Origin: Sphingomonas lacusdianchii
GTDB lineage: Bacteria > Pseudomonadota > Alphaproteobacteria > Sphingomonadales > Sphingomonadaceae
Direction: 5' to 3'
Assembly (NCBI RefSeq): GCF_022664395.1
Contig: NZ_JAKRET010000009.1
Span: 62,001-126,000, forward strand
Length of the DNA stretch: 64,000 nt
This document shows positions 1-9,420 of this stretch, piece after piece. A program made the position numbers and the translations under genes. The first letter of the stretch is position 1; each line of letters starts with the position of its first letter. The notes beneath the pieces are model-generated. The model was not told the DNA's origin, did no database searches, and saw nothing but the letters and a program-made list of their open reading frames with translations.

Positions 1-1219
1 TCTCGACGCGATAGGCTTCGGTGCAGGAAAACACGAACTTGCCCGACACGATGTCGACCTGCCCGCCGCCGAACGACTTTGCGAAGATGCCGTTCTTCAC
101 CCGCGACAGCAGCTCGGCGGGATCGTCCTTGCCCCCCGACAGGAAGGTGTTGGTCATGCGCGGCATCGGCGCATGCGAAAAGTCCTGACGCCGGCCATTG
201 CCGGTCGGCGCGACGCCCATCAGCCGCGCGTTCAGGCGATCATGGATATAGCCTTTGAGGATGCCGTCCTCGATCAGGATATTTTTCTGGGTCGGCGTGC
301 CTTCGTCATCGATCGACAGTGATCCGCGCCGGTCGGCGATCGATCCGTCGTCGATCACCGTCACGCCGGGCGCCGCGACCCGCTCGCCGATCCGCCCCGA
401 AAAGGCGCTGGTGCCCTTGCGGTTGAAATCGCCTTCCAGCCCGTGGCCGATCGCCTCATGCAGCAGGATGCCGGGCCAGCCATTGCCGAGCAGCACCGTC
501 ATCTCGCCCGCCGGCGCGTCGACCGCCTCCAGATTGACCAGCGCCTGTGCGAGCGCAACGTCGATCGCGCGGTTCCACGTCTCGGGCGCGAACAGTGAAT
601 CGTAGAGATAGCGCCCGCCGATCCCGAAGCTGCCGCTCTCGCGCCGCCCGTTCGATTCGACCACGATCGACACGTTCAGCCGCACCAGCGGCCGCACGTC
701 GGTGGCGACGAAGCCGTCGGGACGCACGATCTCGACCACGCTCCATGATCCGAGCAGGCTGGCCGAAACCTGCACCACGCGCGGATCGCGCGCGCGGGCG
801 GCGGCATCGATTGACTGGCACAACGCCACCTTGTCGGCGAAGGGGATCAGGTCGAGCGGATCGGCGGCAGTATAGAGGTGGCGGTTGTTGCCGCGCGGCG
901 GCGGTGCCTTGGCCCCTTTGGCCGGATCGATCAGCGCCATCGTCTCGCCCGCCCGCCGGATCGCCGCCTCGGACAGTTCATTGGCATGGGCGAAGGCGGT
1001 CGTCTCCCCCGACACCGCACGCAGACCGAAGCCCGCATGGGTGTCGTAGGAGGCAGTCTTCAAACGCCCGTCATCGAAGCCGAATGCCTCCGAGCGGCGA
1101 TACTGGAGATAGAGTTCGCCATCCTCGGCGTTCGCGAGCGTCGCCTGCGTGGCGCGCAGCGCGGCGGCGGGGTCGAGGTCGCCGGAATACAGGTACGAGC
1201 GGGGATCGGTCGGGGTCAT
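1..1219 (-). CDS. tldD: TldD-family metalloprotease, C-terminus cut by window edge
   Basis: TldD works with TldE/PmbA as a cytoplasmic zinc protease that processes or degrades small modified peptides. The 406 codons visible cover most of a family usually about 475-480 residues long. The zinc motif HEAIGHGLEGD begins near residue 254, and the glycine-rich stretch SKNGIFAKSFGGGQVD-like end of the family precedes the left edge. The ATG at 1219-1217 is the natural start and gives MTPTDPRSYLYS. The gene is divergent from the unknown gene at 1299. Identity is firm; the missing C-terminus lies outside the window. Confidence 0.95.
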   Translation of the reverse strand, partial: MTPTDPRSYLYSGDLDPAAALRATQATLANAEDGELYLQYRRSEAFGFDDGRLKTASYDTHAGFGLRAVSGETTAFAHANELSEAAIRRAGETMALIDPAKGAKAPPPRGNNRHLYTAADPLDLIPFADKVALCQSIDAAARARDPRVVQVSASLLGSWSVVEIVRPDGFVATDVRPLVRLNVSIVVESNGRRESGSFGIGGRYLYDSLFAPETWNRAIDVALAQALVNLEAVDAPAGEMTVLLGNGWPGILLHEAIGHGLEGDFNRKGTSAFSGRIGERVAAPGVTVIDDGSIADRRGSLSIDDEGTPTQKNILIEDGILKGYIHDRLNARLMGVAPTGNGRRQDFSHAPMPRMTNTFLSGGKDDPAELLSRVKNGIFAKSFGGGQVDIVSGKFVFSCTEAYRVE

Positions 1220-1298
1220 CGGTGGAATATAGGGTGGCGGCGGTGTCGGTACTACGCCTTTGCGAATTGCCGGATTGCGTCCTGCGCGCCGCCAGCCG

Positions 1299-1880
1299 AT
1301 GACGCTATTTTCGCCGTGGAGGGCCAGGGTTGGTATGCAGCGGAAACTGACCTTGCAGATCGCCCGTCAGGCTGGACTGCCGATCCTGTCGATGGAGCAT
1401 CACGATTGCCTGCTGTTCGGCGGCGGCGATCTGGTGAAGATGTTCGTACCGCGCGCGAAAAGGGTAATGGGAGGATCGCCGCAGGATCGCATGGTCACGG
1501 GACACCTCCTGATCGTGCCGAAAGACAACCTGCAGCCGCTAACCCCCCGGTCGCGCCGGCGGCGGATCATCGGAGCGTTCAGAAGCATCCACCTCGCGAA
1601 CTTTCCGTCGATCATCCCGCTATCGCAAATCCGGGATGACGGTGTGGCCGAGCCTTTTCTGGCGTATTTGCTGGCGCTGGCCGATACTCTGCCCTCCGAC
1701 GAAACTGGCTGGCGTCAGCTTTTCGGAAAATCCTTCATCGACGATTGGCAGACCGACAGTTCCCAAGCGGAAATCCAGTACCTGCGCAAGGATTCAAGAT
1801 TCGCCTTCGAACCCGAAGCGATCGTCTCGGGCTTAGAAATATCGATCAAGTTTGAACCGGCCTTCGGGCCGTCGTCCTGA
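1299..1880 (+). CDS. Hypothetical protein of unknown function
   Basis: I do not recognise this protein of about 193 residues. Its codon use is acceptable for the genome, though third positions are less GC-rich than in neighbouring genes and AGA, TTA and GTA codons occur. The predicted protein has no signal peptide or membrane segment. An early basic stretch is followed by a hydrophobic segment with two histidines (SMEHHDCLLFGGGD), and the C-terminal half is acidic and mixed. The start could be the ATG at 1299 or at 1335, where AGGG lies six bases upstream. It stands alone between tldD and an intergenic hairpin array. It could be a transferred gene or a spurious frame. Confidence 0.45.
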   Translation: MTLFSPWRARVGMQRKLTLQIARQAGLPILSMEHHDCLLFGGGDLVKMFVPRAKRVMGGSPQDRMVTGHLLIVPKDNLQPLTPRSRRRRIIGAFRSIHLANFPSIIPLSQIRDDGVAEPFLAYLLALADTLPSDETGWRQLFGKSFIDDWQTDSSQAEIQYLRKDSRFAFEPEAIVSGLEISIKFEPAFGPSS

Positions 1881-1935
1881 TCTGTCAGCCTGGGTAGCGA
1901 TGCAGTGGGGAAAGTGGGACGCGCTATCGGGCCCG

Positions 1936-2030
1936 CCGCGGCGAAGCCGCGTCGTCGGTCGACGGGCAAGGGCAAGCTTGCCCGTCGCCGGCCGGGCGCG
2001 GGCCTCGCTGGTCGTCCGAACTGCGTTCGG
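1936..2030. repeat. Intergenic array of small hairpins (copy 1)
   Basis: This stretch holds consecutive short inverted repeats, for example CCGCGGCGAAGCCGCG and GACGGGCAAG...CTTGCCCGTC. It shares the word CGCGTCGTCGGTCG with the stretch at 41780-41890, which has the same layout. It follows the unknown gene at 1299-1880 and runs up to the end of the zinc-finger gene, so it may also help end transcription. Confidence 0.55.
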
Positions 2031-2032
2031 CC

Positions 2033-2260
2033 TTACCGGCCCGCGCCGTCCCCATGATCCTTCAGCTTGCTCTGGTCCGCCCCATCCGCCGGGCCGCCGA
2101 TCAGCACGAAACGCCGGTCGCAATAGCCGCAGTCGACATAGCCCGTCTCGTCGATCTGCAACCACACGCGCGGGTGGCCGAGCGCGGGGGCGATCTCGCC
2201 GGCTCCGTCGCAGGCGACGCGGGGGGTGGTGACGCGGAGGAGTTCGGGCGGAGGCAGCAT
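2033..2260 (-). CDS. Zinc-finger (zf-CHCC) domain protein
   Basis: This small protein of 75 residues carries the CHCC zinc finger known from the mitochondrial complex I subunit NDUFS6 and its bacterial relatives. The ligands visible are the Cys of VACDG, the His of LGHPRVWL, and the CxxC of [10 protein letters not shown]. The finger fills most of the chain, as is usual for the family. The ATG at 2260 was chosen because longer versions would need a TTG start inside the neighbouring ABC gene. It is divergent from the ABC ATPase with 81 bases between them. The bacterial role is not established; an iron-sulfur or respiratory assembly role is only inferred. Confidence 0.8.
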   Translation of the reverse strand: MLPPPELLRVTTPRVACDGAGEIAPALGHPRVWLQIDETGYVDCGYCDRRFVLIGGPADGADQSKLKDHGDGAGR

Positions 2261-2341
2261 GTCTGCGCGAATAGCAATGCCGCGAACCCTCGACAAGTCG
2301 GTGCTTGGCTTGGGGACGGGGCGGGCGTATCGGACGGCCCC

Positions 2342-3277
2342 ATGGAAACCCAAGCCGCCATTTCAATCCGCGACCTGTGCAAGACCTACGCCGCGGGGAA
2401 GGGCGGGGCGCCCGCCAAGGTCGCGCTGGACGGCGTGTCGTTCGACGTGCCCCGCGGCCAGATCTTCGGACTGCTGGGGCCGAACGGCGCGGGCAAGTCG
2501 ACGCTCATCAACACGCTCGCCGGCCTCGTCAAAAAGACCAGCGGTTCGGCGTCGATCTGGGGCTTCGATATCGACCAGCATCCGCGCAATGCGAAGGCGT
2601 CGATCGGCATCGTCAATCAGGAAATCCTGTTCGACCCGTTCTTCACGCCCGCCGAGACGCTGGAGATTCAGGCCGGCCTGTACGGCGTGCCCAAGGCCAG
2701 GCGCCGCACCATGGACCTGCTGCGCGCGGTGCATCTGGAGGATAAGGCCAATGCTTACGCCCGGACGCTGTCGGGCGGCATGAAGCGGCGGCTGATGGTC
2801 GCCAAGGCGATGGTCCATTCGCCGCCCGTGCTCGTCCTCGACGAACCGACCGCGGGCGTCGATATCCAGCTTCGCCAGCAGCTATGGGACTATGTCCGTG
2901 AATTGAATGCGGACGGCGTGACGGTGGTGCTGACGACGCATTATCTCGAGGAAGCCGAGCAATTGTGCGACCGCATCGCCATCATCAACCATGGCCGCGT
3001 CGTCGCCAACCAGCCGACCCGCGAACTGGTCGGCATGGCGCAGGAAAAGGCGGTCGAACTGACCCTCGACCGCGACCTGACCGATCTGCCCGACGCGCAG
3101 TGTTTCGAGAAGGTCGAGCGCAAGGGCGACCGGCTGCTGGCGATCACCTATCGCAAGGACGTTGCCAACGCCGGCGAGGTGCTGGCGGCGGTCGCGGCGC
3201 AGGGGTACGGCATCGTCGACGTCGTGACGCGCGAGGCGGACCTCGAGGATGTGTTCCTCAATCTGACGAATAGCTGA
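2342..3277 (+). CDS. ABC transporter ATP-binding protein
   Basis: This is the nucleotide-binding subunit of an ABC-2 type exporter, resembling the YadG/CcmA-like group. The Walker A motif GPNGAGKST is at residues 46-54, the signature LSGGMKRRL near 143 and the Walker [11 protein letters not shown] near 163. The switch histidine lies in [10 protein letters not shown]. The 311-residue length is normal, with a C-terminal regulatory extension. No permease gene is adjacent: dinB follows on the same strand after an inverted repeat. The partner membrane subunit must be encoded elsewhere. The substrate cannot be told from the sequence. Confidence 0.9.
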   Translation: METQAAISIRDLCKTYAAGKGGAPAKVALDGVSFDVPRGQIFGLLGPNGAGKSTLINTLAGLVKKTSGSASIWGFDIDQHPRNAKASIGIVNQEILFDPFFTPAETLEIQAGLYGVPKARRRTMDLLRAVHLEDKANAYARTLSGGMKRRLMVAKAMVHSPPVLVLDEPTAGVDIQLRQQLWDYVRELNADGVTVVLTTHYLEEAEQLCDRIAIINHGRVVANQPTRELVGMAQEKAVELTLDRDLTDLPDAQCFEKVERKGDRLLAITYRKDVANAGEVLAAVAAQGYGIVDVVTREADLEDVFLNLTNS

Positions 3278-3290
3278 GCCGTTCGTCCCC

Positions 3291-3394
3291 CACTGGCGTA
3301 CCCCGGCGAAAGCCGGGGTCCAGTTACGGAACGGTTATGGACAGCCACTGGCGTCCCCCGACTGGGCCCCGGCCTTCGCCGGGGTACGCCCGAG
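3291..3394. repeat. Inverted-repeat element, CCCCGGCGAAAGCCGGGG type (copy 1)
   Basis: Two arms of about 34 bases (3291-3324 and 3361-3394) are near-perfect reverse complements. Each arm contains a GTACCCCGGCGAA(A/G)GCCGGGG core that is itself a small hairpin. The element fills the gap between the ABC ATPase and dinB. A shorter copy of the same core follows dinB. Confidence 0.75.
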
Positions 3395-3462
3395 GGGGGG
3401 GGCGTCTATTCGCCTTTTGTTCTTGCGCCATTCCCCGGCGCAGGCCATTGTAAATCCGCGCA

Positions 3463-4533
3463 ATGTCGGACCCCACCCGCAAGATCATCCATGTCGACAT
3501 GGACGCCTTCTTCGCGTCGGTCGAACAGCGTGATGCGCCCGAGCTGAAGGGCAAGCCGGTCGCGGTCGGCGGGTCGAGCGGGCGCGGGGTGGTCGCCGCC
3601 GCCTCGTACGAAGCGCGCGTGTTCGGGGTGCGCTCCGCCATGCCCTCGGTCACCGCCATCCGCCGCTGCCCCGACCTGATCTTCGTGCGGCCCCGCTTCG
3701 AGGTGTACAAGGCGGTGAGCGGGCAGATCCGCGACATCTTCCACGACTATACCGATCTGGTCGAGCCGCTGTCGCTCGACGAAGCCTATCTCGACGTCAC
3801 CGCCAACCGCCGCGGCCTGCCCAGCGCCACCGCGACGGCGGAGGAAATTCGTGCCCGCATCCTGGAAACTACCGGCCTCACCGCATCCGCCGGGATTAGC
3901 TACAACAAGTTCCTCGCCAAGCTCGCCTCCGACATGAACAAGCCCAATGGCCAGTTCGTCATTCCTGTAAAGGCCGGCCCGCGCGTCGTCGCGTCGCTGC
4001 CGGTCGGCAAGTTCCACGGCATCGGCCCCAAGACGGTCGAGCGGATGGAGGCACTCGGCATCCGCACCGGCGCCGACCTCGCCGGCTGGAGCCTTCCCGA
4101 CCTGCAACGCACCTTCGGCAAGGCGGGCGGCTGGTATTATGGCATCGCCCGTGCCGAGGATCACCGCCCGGTCCGCCCCAACCGCGTGCGCAAGTCTTCC
4201 GGCTCCGAAACCACCTTCCACCACGACCTGACCGACCCGGAAGCGATCGAGGAGCGGGTGCTGGCGATGGCGGACGACGTCTGGGACTGGGTCGAAAAGA
4301 CCGGCCAGCATGGCCGCACCGTCACCGTGAAGGCGAAATATGCCGATTTCCGCATCGTCACCCGCAGCCGCACGCTGGGCGCCCCCGTCGCCGATCGCGC
4401 GACGCTCCACGCCACCGCGCGCAGCCTGATCGCGACGCTCTACCCGTTGCGGATGGGATTGCGGCTGGTCGGGGTGACGATGGCCGGCTTCGGCGCGGGC
4501 GAAGCCCCAAGCGGCCAGCTCGATCTATTGTAA
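3463..4533 (+). CDS. dinB: DNA polymerase IV (Y-family translesion polymerase)
   Basis: DinB copies past damaged bases in the cytoplasm, typically opposite N2-modified guanine. The start of the protein, KIIHVDMDAFFASVEQ, carries the first catalytic aspartate (D12). The second pair, SLDEAYLD, gives D106 and E107. The helix-hairpin-helix region (GIGPKTVERMEALGI) and the little-finger domain follow in order. The 356-residue length matches the family. It is a stand-alone gene between two repeat hairpins. No SOS box was identified upstream. Confidence 0.97.
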   Translation: MSDPTRKIIHVDMDAFFASVEQRDAPELKGKPVAVGGSSGRGVVAAASYEARVFGVRSAMPSVTAIRRCPDLIFVRPRFEVYKAVSGQIRDIFHDYTDLVEPLSLDEAYLDVTANRRGLPSATATAEEIRARILETTGLTASAGISYNKFLAKLASDMNKPNGQFVIPVKAGPRVVASLPVGKFHGIGPKTVERMEALGIRTGADLAGWSLPDLQRTFGKAGGWYYGIARAEDHRPVRPNRVRKSSGSETTFHHDLTDPEAIEERVLAMADDVWDWVEKTGQHGRTVTVKAKYADFRIVTRSRTLGAPVADRATLHATARSLIATLYPLRMGLRLVGVTMAGFGAGEAPSGQLDLL

Positions 4534-4541
4534 GCCAAACC

Positions 4542-4567
4542 CGTACCCCGGCCTCCGCCGGGGTACG
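4542..4567. terminator. Strong hairpin after dinB (same core as the 3291 element)
   Basis: An 11-bp perfect stem, CGTACCCCGGC pairing with GCCGGGGTACG around a four-base loop, lies nine bases past the dinB stop. There is no U-run, so it is either a repeat copy or a terminator needing Rho. Confidence 0.6.
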
Positions 4568-4633
4568 GTGGCGTAGGGAACATCGGCGACCAACACTTTG
4601 ACGCCCACGCCCAAGGCGCCTACAATCGCACCC

Positions 4634-6652
<2,019 letters not shown>

Positions 6653-6665
6653 TATGTTTCAGAGT

Positions 6666-6690
6666 CCTCTCCCCGTTGTACGGGGAGGGG
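6666..6690. repeat. Single hairpin of the CCTCCCCG...CGGGGAGG family
   Basis: CTCCCCG (6669-6675) pairs with CGGGGAG (6681-6687), just past the thiC stop. It matches the arm tips of the longer elements at 38131 and 57051. It may also act as the thiC terminator. Confidence 0.6.
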
Positions 6691-6759
6691 CAAGGCAGAA
6701 GATGTTCGCGCTAGCCTTAAAATGCGTTATGGCGACATAGGGCAACGGGGTTTCGGCGG

Positions 6760-7431
6760 ATGATTGAGAAGTTCAGCGCTGGCGCAACCGCTGTCGCAAA
6801 GTTGTACGGTCATGGCAATGTGGGCGACTTCATCGTTAGCCATATTGCAACCCTTCAAGGAGCGGACAACGCACAGGTCAGTCGCTGCGGTGAGGTTTTA
6901 GCAGCAGTTCGCGAAGGTTTCGGCGTAGGCGGCGAACACTCGCTCATGGTCATTGCGGTCGGCCAAACGCTGCTGAGCGGCGGTGTGGTGTCCGTTGGAG
7001 GCGTCGTTAGCCTGTCGAACCCCATCACCATGACCTGCGCAGCCATAGGAGCGATCCATTACGGGTGGAATGCGCTGTCTGAACAGGAGAAGGCTGCGAT
7101 ACTATCGTCCGTTGCAACGATGTTCGCCACGGGTATCGAATCTGTCAGATCCGTCGCTAATTTTGTGCTTAACACGATCAAGATTTTGTTGTCGAAGGAA
7201 AATCTTGCCGCATTGAAGAAATTTGCCAGCGATGGTGCTGCCTATTTCGACCGTTGTATCGGTGACATTTCCCGAACTATTACCGATCGATCGCGCGATT
7301 TGTACAACGCGACGGGGGAGCGGCTGTCACATGTTGTCAGCAGCTTGCCGATACGTTTACCGTTTTGGCGTGCGGCGGATGAGGTGACTTCTGGCTTCGA
7401 AACCGAACCGGCGCGTCTGCCACCTCAATAA
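6760..7431 (+). CDS. Hypothetical protein, AT-rich orphan with hydrophobic Gly-rich core
   Basis: I do not recognise this 223-residue protein. Its base composition is clearly lower in GC than both neighbours (parts near 40-57%), which suggests transfer. Residues about 62-100 are hydrophobic and glycine-rich (LLSGGVVSVGGVVSLSNP and AAIGAIHYGWNAL). The stretch could form one or two membrane-inserting helices. The rest is amphipathic helix with scattered charges, and there is no signal peptide. It ends convergently with the YoeB toxin gene, overlapping by seven bases. A membrane-active toxin or an accessory protein are possibilities, but no function can be assigned. Confidence 0.65.
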   Translation: MIEKFSAGATAVAKLYGHGNVGDFIVSHIATLQGADNAQVSRCGEVLAAVREGFGVGGEHSLMVIAVGQTLLSGGVVSVGGVVSLSNPITMTCAAIGAIHYGWNALSEQEKAAILSSVATMFATGIESVRSVANFVLNTIKILLSKENLAALKKFASDGAAYFDRCIGDISRTITDRSRDLYNATGERLSHVVSSLPIRLPFWRAADEVTSGFETEPARLPPQ

Positions 7432-7691
7432 TGATACCGGCACTGCGCGACCTGCACCGCCTGCTCCGCACCAGCCCCCGTCACCCGATACACCAGCCGA
7501 TGCTCATGGCTGATTCGCCGCGACCACCAGCCTGACAGGTTGCCGCCCAATGGCTCCGGCTTGCCCGTCCCCTTGAACGGATGTCGCCGGCATTCCTCGA
7601 TCAGCCCGTTGATCTTCTCGACCGTCTTGGCATCGTTCGCCTGCCAATAGCGATAATCATCCCAGGCCGTCGGCCAGAACGCGACCTTCAC
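7425..7691 (-). CDS. yoeB: YoeB-type mRNA interferase toxin
   Basis: YoeB is a ribosome-dependent endoribonuclease that cuts mRNA in the A site and is neutralised by YefM. This 88-residue protein aligns end to end with the E. coli toxin, including WDDYRYWQ, GKPEPL, NLSGWWSRRI, EHRLVY and the final CRYHY. The catalytic residues E46, R65 and H87 and the terminal Y88 are all present, so the toxin looks active. It starts at GTG 7691, which overlaps the antitoxin stop as GTGA, a sign of translational coupling. Longer starts would run through the antitoxin gene. Confidence 0.95.
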   Translation of the reverse strand: MKVAFWPTAWDDYRYWQANDAKTVEKINGLIEECRRHPFKGTGKPEPLGGNLSGWWSRRISHEHRLVYRVTGAGAEQAVQVAQCRYHY

Positions 7692-7933
7692 GGGAAGGGA
7701 ACGCCTTCGTCGCCCTGCTCGAACCCACGCACTGCTTCCAGCAACCGCTCCGCATTCTTCGGCGAGCGCAGCAGATACAGCGTCTCTTCGATCGACGCCC
7801 ATTCGCTGGCCGAAATCATCACGACCCCCTCGCCGCGCTGGCGAGTAATCGCCACCGGCACCCGGTCGGCGACGACGCGGTCCATGACAGACTTCAGATT
7901 GGCGCGCGACTCGGTGAAGCTGATAGATTCCAT
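7688..7933 (-). CDS. yefM: YefM/Phd-type antitoxin
   Basis: This 81-residue antitoxin has the Phd/YefM fold: an N-terminal DNA-binding part, MESISFTESRANLKSVMDRV, followed by a strand-rich part (VPVAITRQRGEGVVMISASEW). A flexible C-terminus binds the toxin. It is the first gene of the pair, as usual for this family. The region just upstream carries two TGTAC-type boxes that match the known YefM operator design. The complex with YoeB would repress its own promoter. Confidence 0.95.
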   Translation of the reverse strand: MESISFTESRANLKSVMDRVVADRVPVAITRQRGEGVVMISASEWASIEETLYLLRSPKNAERLLEAVRGFEQGDEGVPFP

Positions 7934-7941
7934 GCGATCAA

Positions 7942-7959
7942 TGTACGGAACATTGTACA
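7942..7959 (-). promoter_or_regulatory. Candidate YefM-YoeB operator (two TGTACR boxes)
   Basis: TGTACG (7942-7947) and TGTACA (7954-7959) lie 12 bp apart centre to centre, immediately upstream of yefM. In E. coli the YefM-YoeB operator is known to consist of TGTACA-core repeats with similar spacing. The match in word, spacing and place supports autoregulation. Confidence 0.7.
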
Positions 7960-8020
7960 GAAGGCAACCGCGTCCTCAAACCCCTGTCCTGCAAGTTCCC
8001 AATATGTTCCCATCGCGCCC

Positions 8021-8929
8021 ATGCGCAACGACACCCAGCTCCCGGAGCATTCGCCCGCGCCCATCCCGGCGCTCGACCCCTCGAACCTGACCGTTCCGTC
8101 CGAGACGCCGTATCTCGACGCCAACGGCTATGATCCCGCCGACTATCAATGGGTCCCCGTCCGCCGCAAACCGCGCAGCGACGGCTGGTCCGATGCCAAG
8201 CAACGCGACTTCATCGAAGCGCTCGCCGATGGCGGATCGGTCACCGAAGCGGCCCGCGCCGTCCATATGTCGGCCAGCAGCGCCTATCGCCTGCGCCGCT
8301 CGCCCGGTGGCGAGGCCTTTGCCCGCGCATGGGATGCCGCCGTCGCCCAGGCGGTGTCGATGCTGGTCGACGTCGCGTTCGACCGCGCGATCAACGGCAC
8401 CGTCGAACCGGTGCTCGATGCCAATGGGCGGCGGATCGGGTCGCGGCATCGCCCCGGCGACCGGATGCTGATGTTCCTGCTCGCCGCCCATTATCCCGAC
8501 CGCTACGGCAAACAGCAGCGTCGCCGTCCCGGCCGTGGCGAGGCGGAGGCGCCGCCCCCCACCCCGACACCCAGCGTCGCGGAGGCGCTCGACGCACTGA
8601 CCCCGGTCCCGCCGGCCGAGCCCGAAAAGCTAATGGCCCCTGCCGATCTCGACGTCGCGATCGAGGTCGCCGACCTGAAGGATGGCGAACTGCCCGGCTG
8701 GCTCGACCCCGATCGCCGCTGCGAACCCGTCGCGCCCAGGGTCGAACCGCCGCTACACGACGCGCTCGCCGCCGCGCTCGCGGCGCAGGACGATATCGAT
8801 ATCGGCGAACCCGGCCCGCTGGGCGAGGCGTTCGAGGTCGAGCTGGAACTGGCCAAGCGCGGGATTTTCGTACCCCGCCCCAAACCGAAGCCCAATCGCC
8901 GCGCGCGCCGCGCCCAGCGACGAGCGTGA
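8021..8929 (+). CDS. Hypothetical protein with N-terminal helix-turn-helix
   Basis: The function of this 302-residue protein is not known. Residues about 54-90 (WSDAKQRDFIEALADGGSV, then TEAARAVHMSASSAYRLRR) form a helix-turn-helix resembling small terminase subunits and transposase-type DNA-binding domains. A conserved-looking block ending GDRMLMFLLAAHYPDRYG follows. The C-terminal half is proline- and acid-rich and probably disordered, ending in a very basic tail (KPKPNRRARRAQRRA). Codon use matches the genome, so it is a resident gene. It lies alone, divergent from the toxin-antitoxin pair. No other phage genes are nearby. Confidence 0.8.
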   Translation: MRNDTQLPEHSPAPIPALDPSNLTVPSETPYLDANGYDPADYQWVPVRRKPRSDGWSDAKQRDFIEALADGGSVTEAARAVHMSASSAYRLRRSPGGEAFARAWDAAVAQAVSMLVDVAFDRAINGTVEPVLDANGRRIGSRHRPGDRMLMFLLAAHYPDRYGKQQRRRPGRGEAEAPPPTPTPSVAEALDALTPVPPAEPEKLMAPADLDVAIEVADLKDGELPGWLDPDRRCEPVAPRVEPPLHDALAAALAAQDDIDIGEPGPLGEAFEVELELAKRGIFVPRPKPKPNRRARRAQRRA

Positions 8930-9038
8930 ACTTCGTGAACTTTGGACGCGAGACGTACCGCTGCGAGACCCGTTCGCGCCCCCGGTCCTTCGCAGGACCA
9001 GCTTGCCCGACGGGGCCGTGCACCGCCCATACGCAAAA

Positions 9039-9065
9039 GGGGCGCCGCGATTGCCGCGGCGCCCC
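9039..9065 (-). terminator. Rho-independent terminator of the lipoprotein gene
   Basis: GGGGCGCCGCG pairs with CGCGGCGCCCC over 11 bp. On the minus strand it is followed by TTTT (9038-9035). It lies 30 bases past the stop of the lipoprotein at 9095-9373. Confidence 0.8.
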
Positions 9066-9094
9066 CTCTGGTCCGTCATGCCGCGTGGCGCGAC

Positions 9095-9373
9095 TTACAT
9101 CTGGTTGCGGACGGCCTGTTCGACCTGCGCATTGTCGTTGTCGTCGGCCTTGTCGGCGGCGTCCTCGCCCATGTCACGGACGTTCTCGGCCTGTGCCTCC
9201 AGCGCGTCCTCGACCTGTTCGTTGCTGGTCATGTCGGCCTGGTCTTCCAGTGCGTCGGCCTTGTTCTCGGTCATCGCCTCGATATTGTCGGCGGCCTTAT
9301 CGTCGGCATTGCCACCGCACGCGCCCAGCAGCATCAGCGCGGCCAGACCGGTCGCCGTCATCATCGTCTTCAT
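9095..9373 (-). CDS. Small acidic lipoprotein of unknown function
   Basis: This 92-residue protein begins with a lipoprotein signal peptide (MKTMMTATGLAALMLLGACGG). The lipobox LGAC predicts lipidation at about C19. The mature part is very rich in Asp, Glu, Ala and Asn and probably forms one long amphipathic or coiled helix (DKAADNIEAMTENKADALED). Such proteins are common in sphingomonads, but no function is known. AAAGGGA sits upstream as ribosome site. It lies 47 bases past ung on the same strand and has its own terminator. Confidence 0.85.
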   Translation of the reverse strand: MKTMMTATGLAALMLLGACGGNADDKAADNIEAMTENKADALEDQADMTSNEQVEDALEAQAENVRDMGEDAADKADDNDNAQVEQAVRNQM

Positions 9374-9420
9374 GGCAAATCCCTTTTATCTCGTTCCCGC
9401 CGGATTGGCGGTCGGGCGCA

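Noticed and set aside
2261..2353. Longer version of the zinc-finger protein starting at TTG 2353
   Set aside because: It would overlap the ABC gene start and has no ribosome site; the ATG at 2260 gives the family length.
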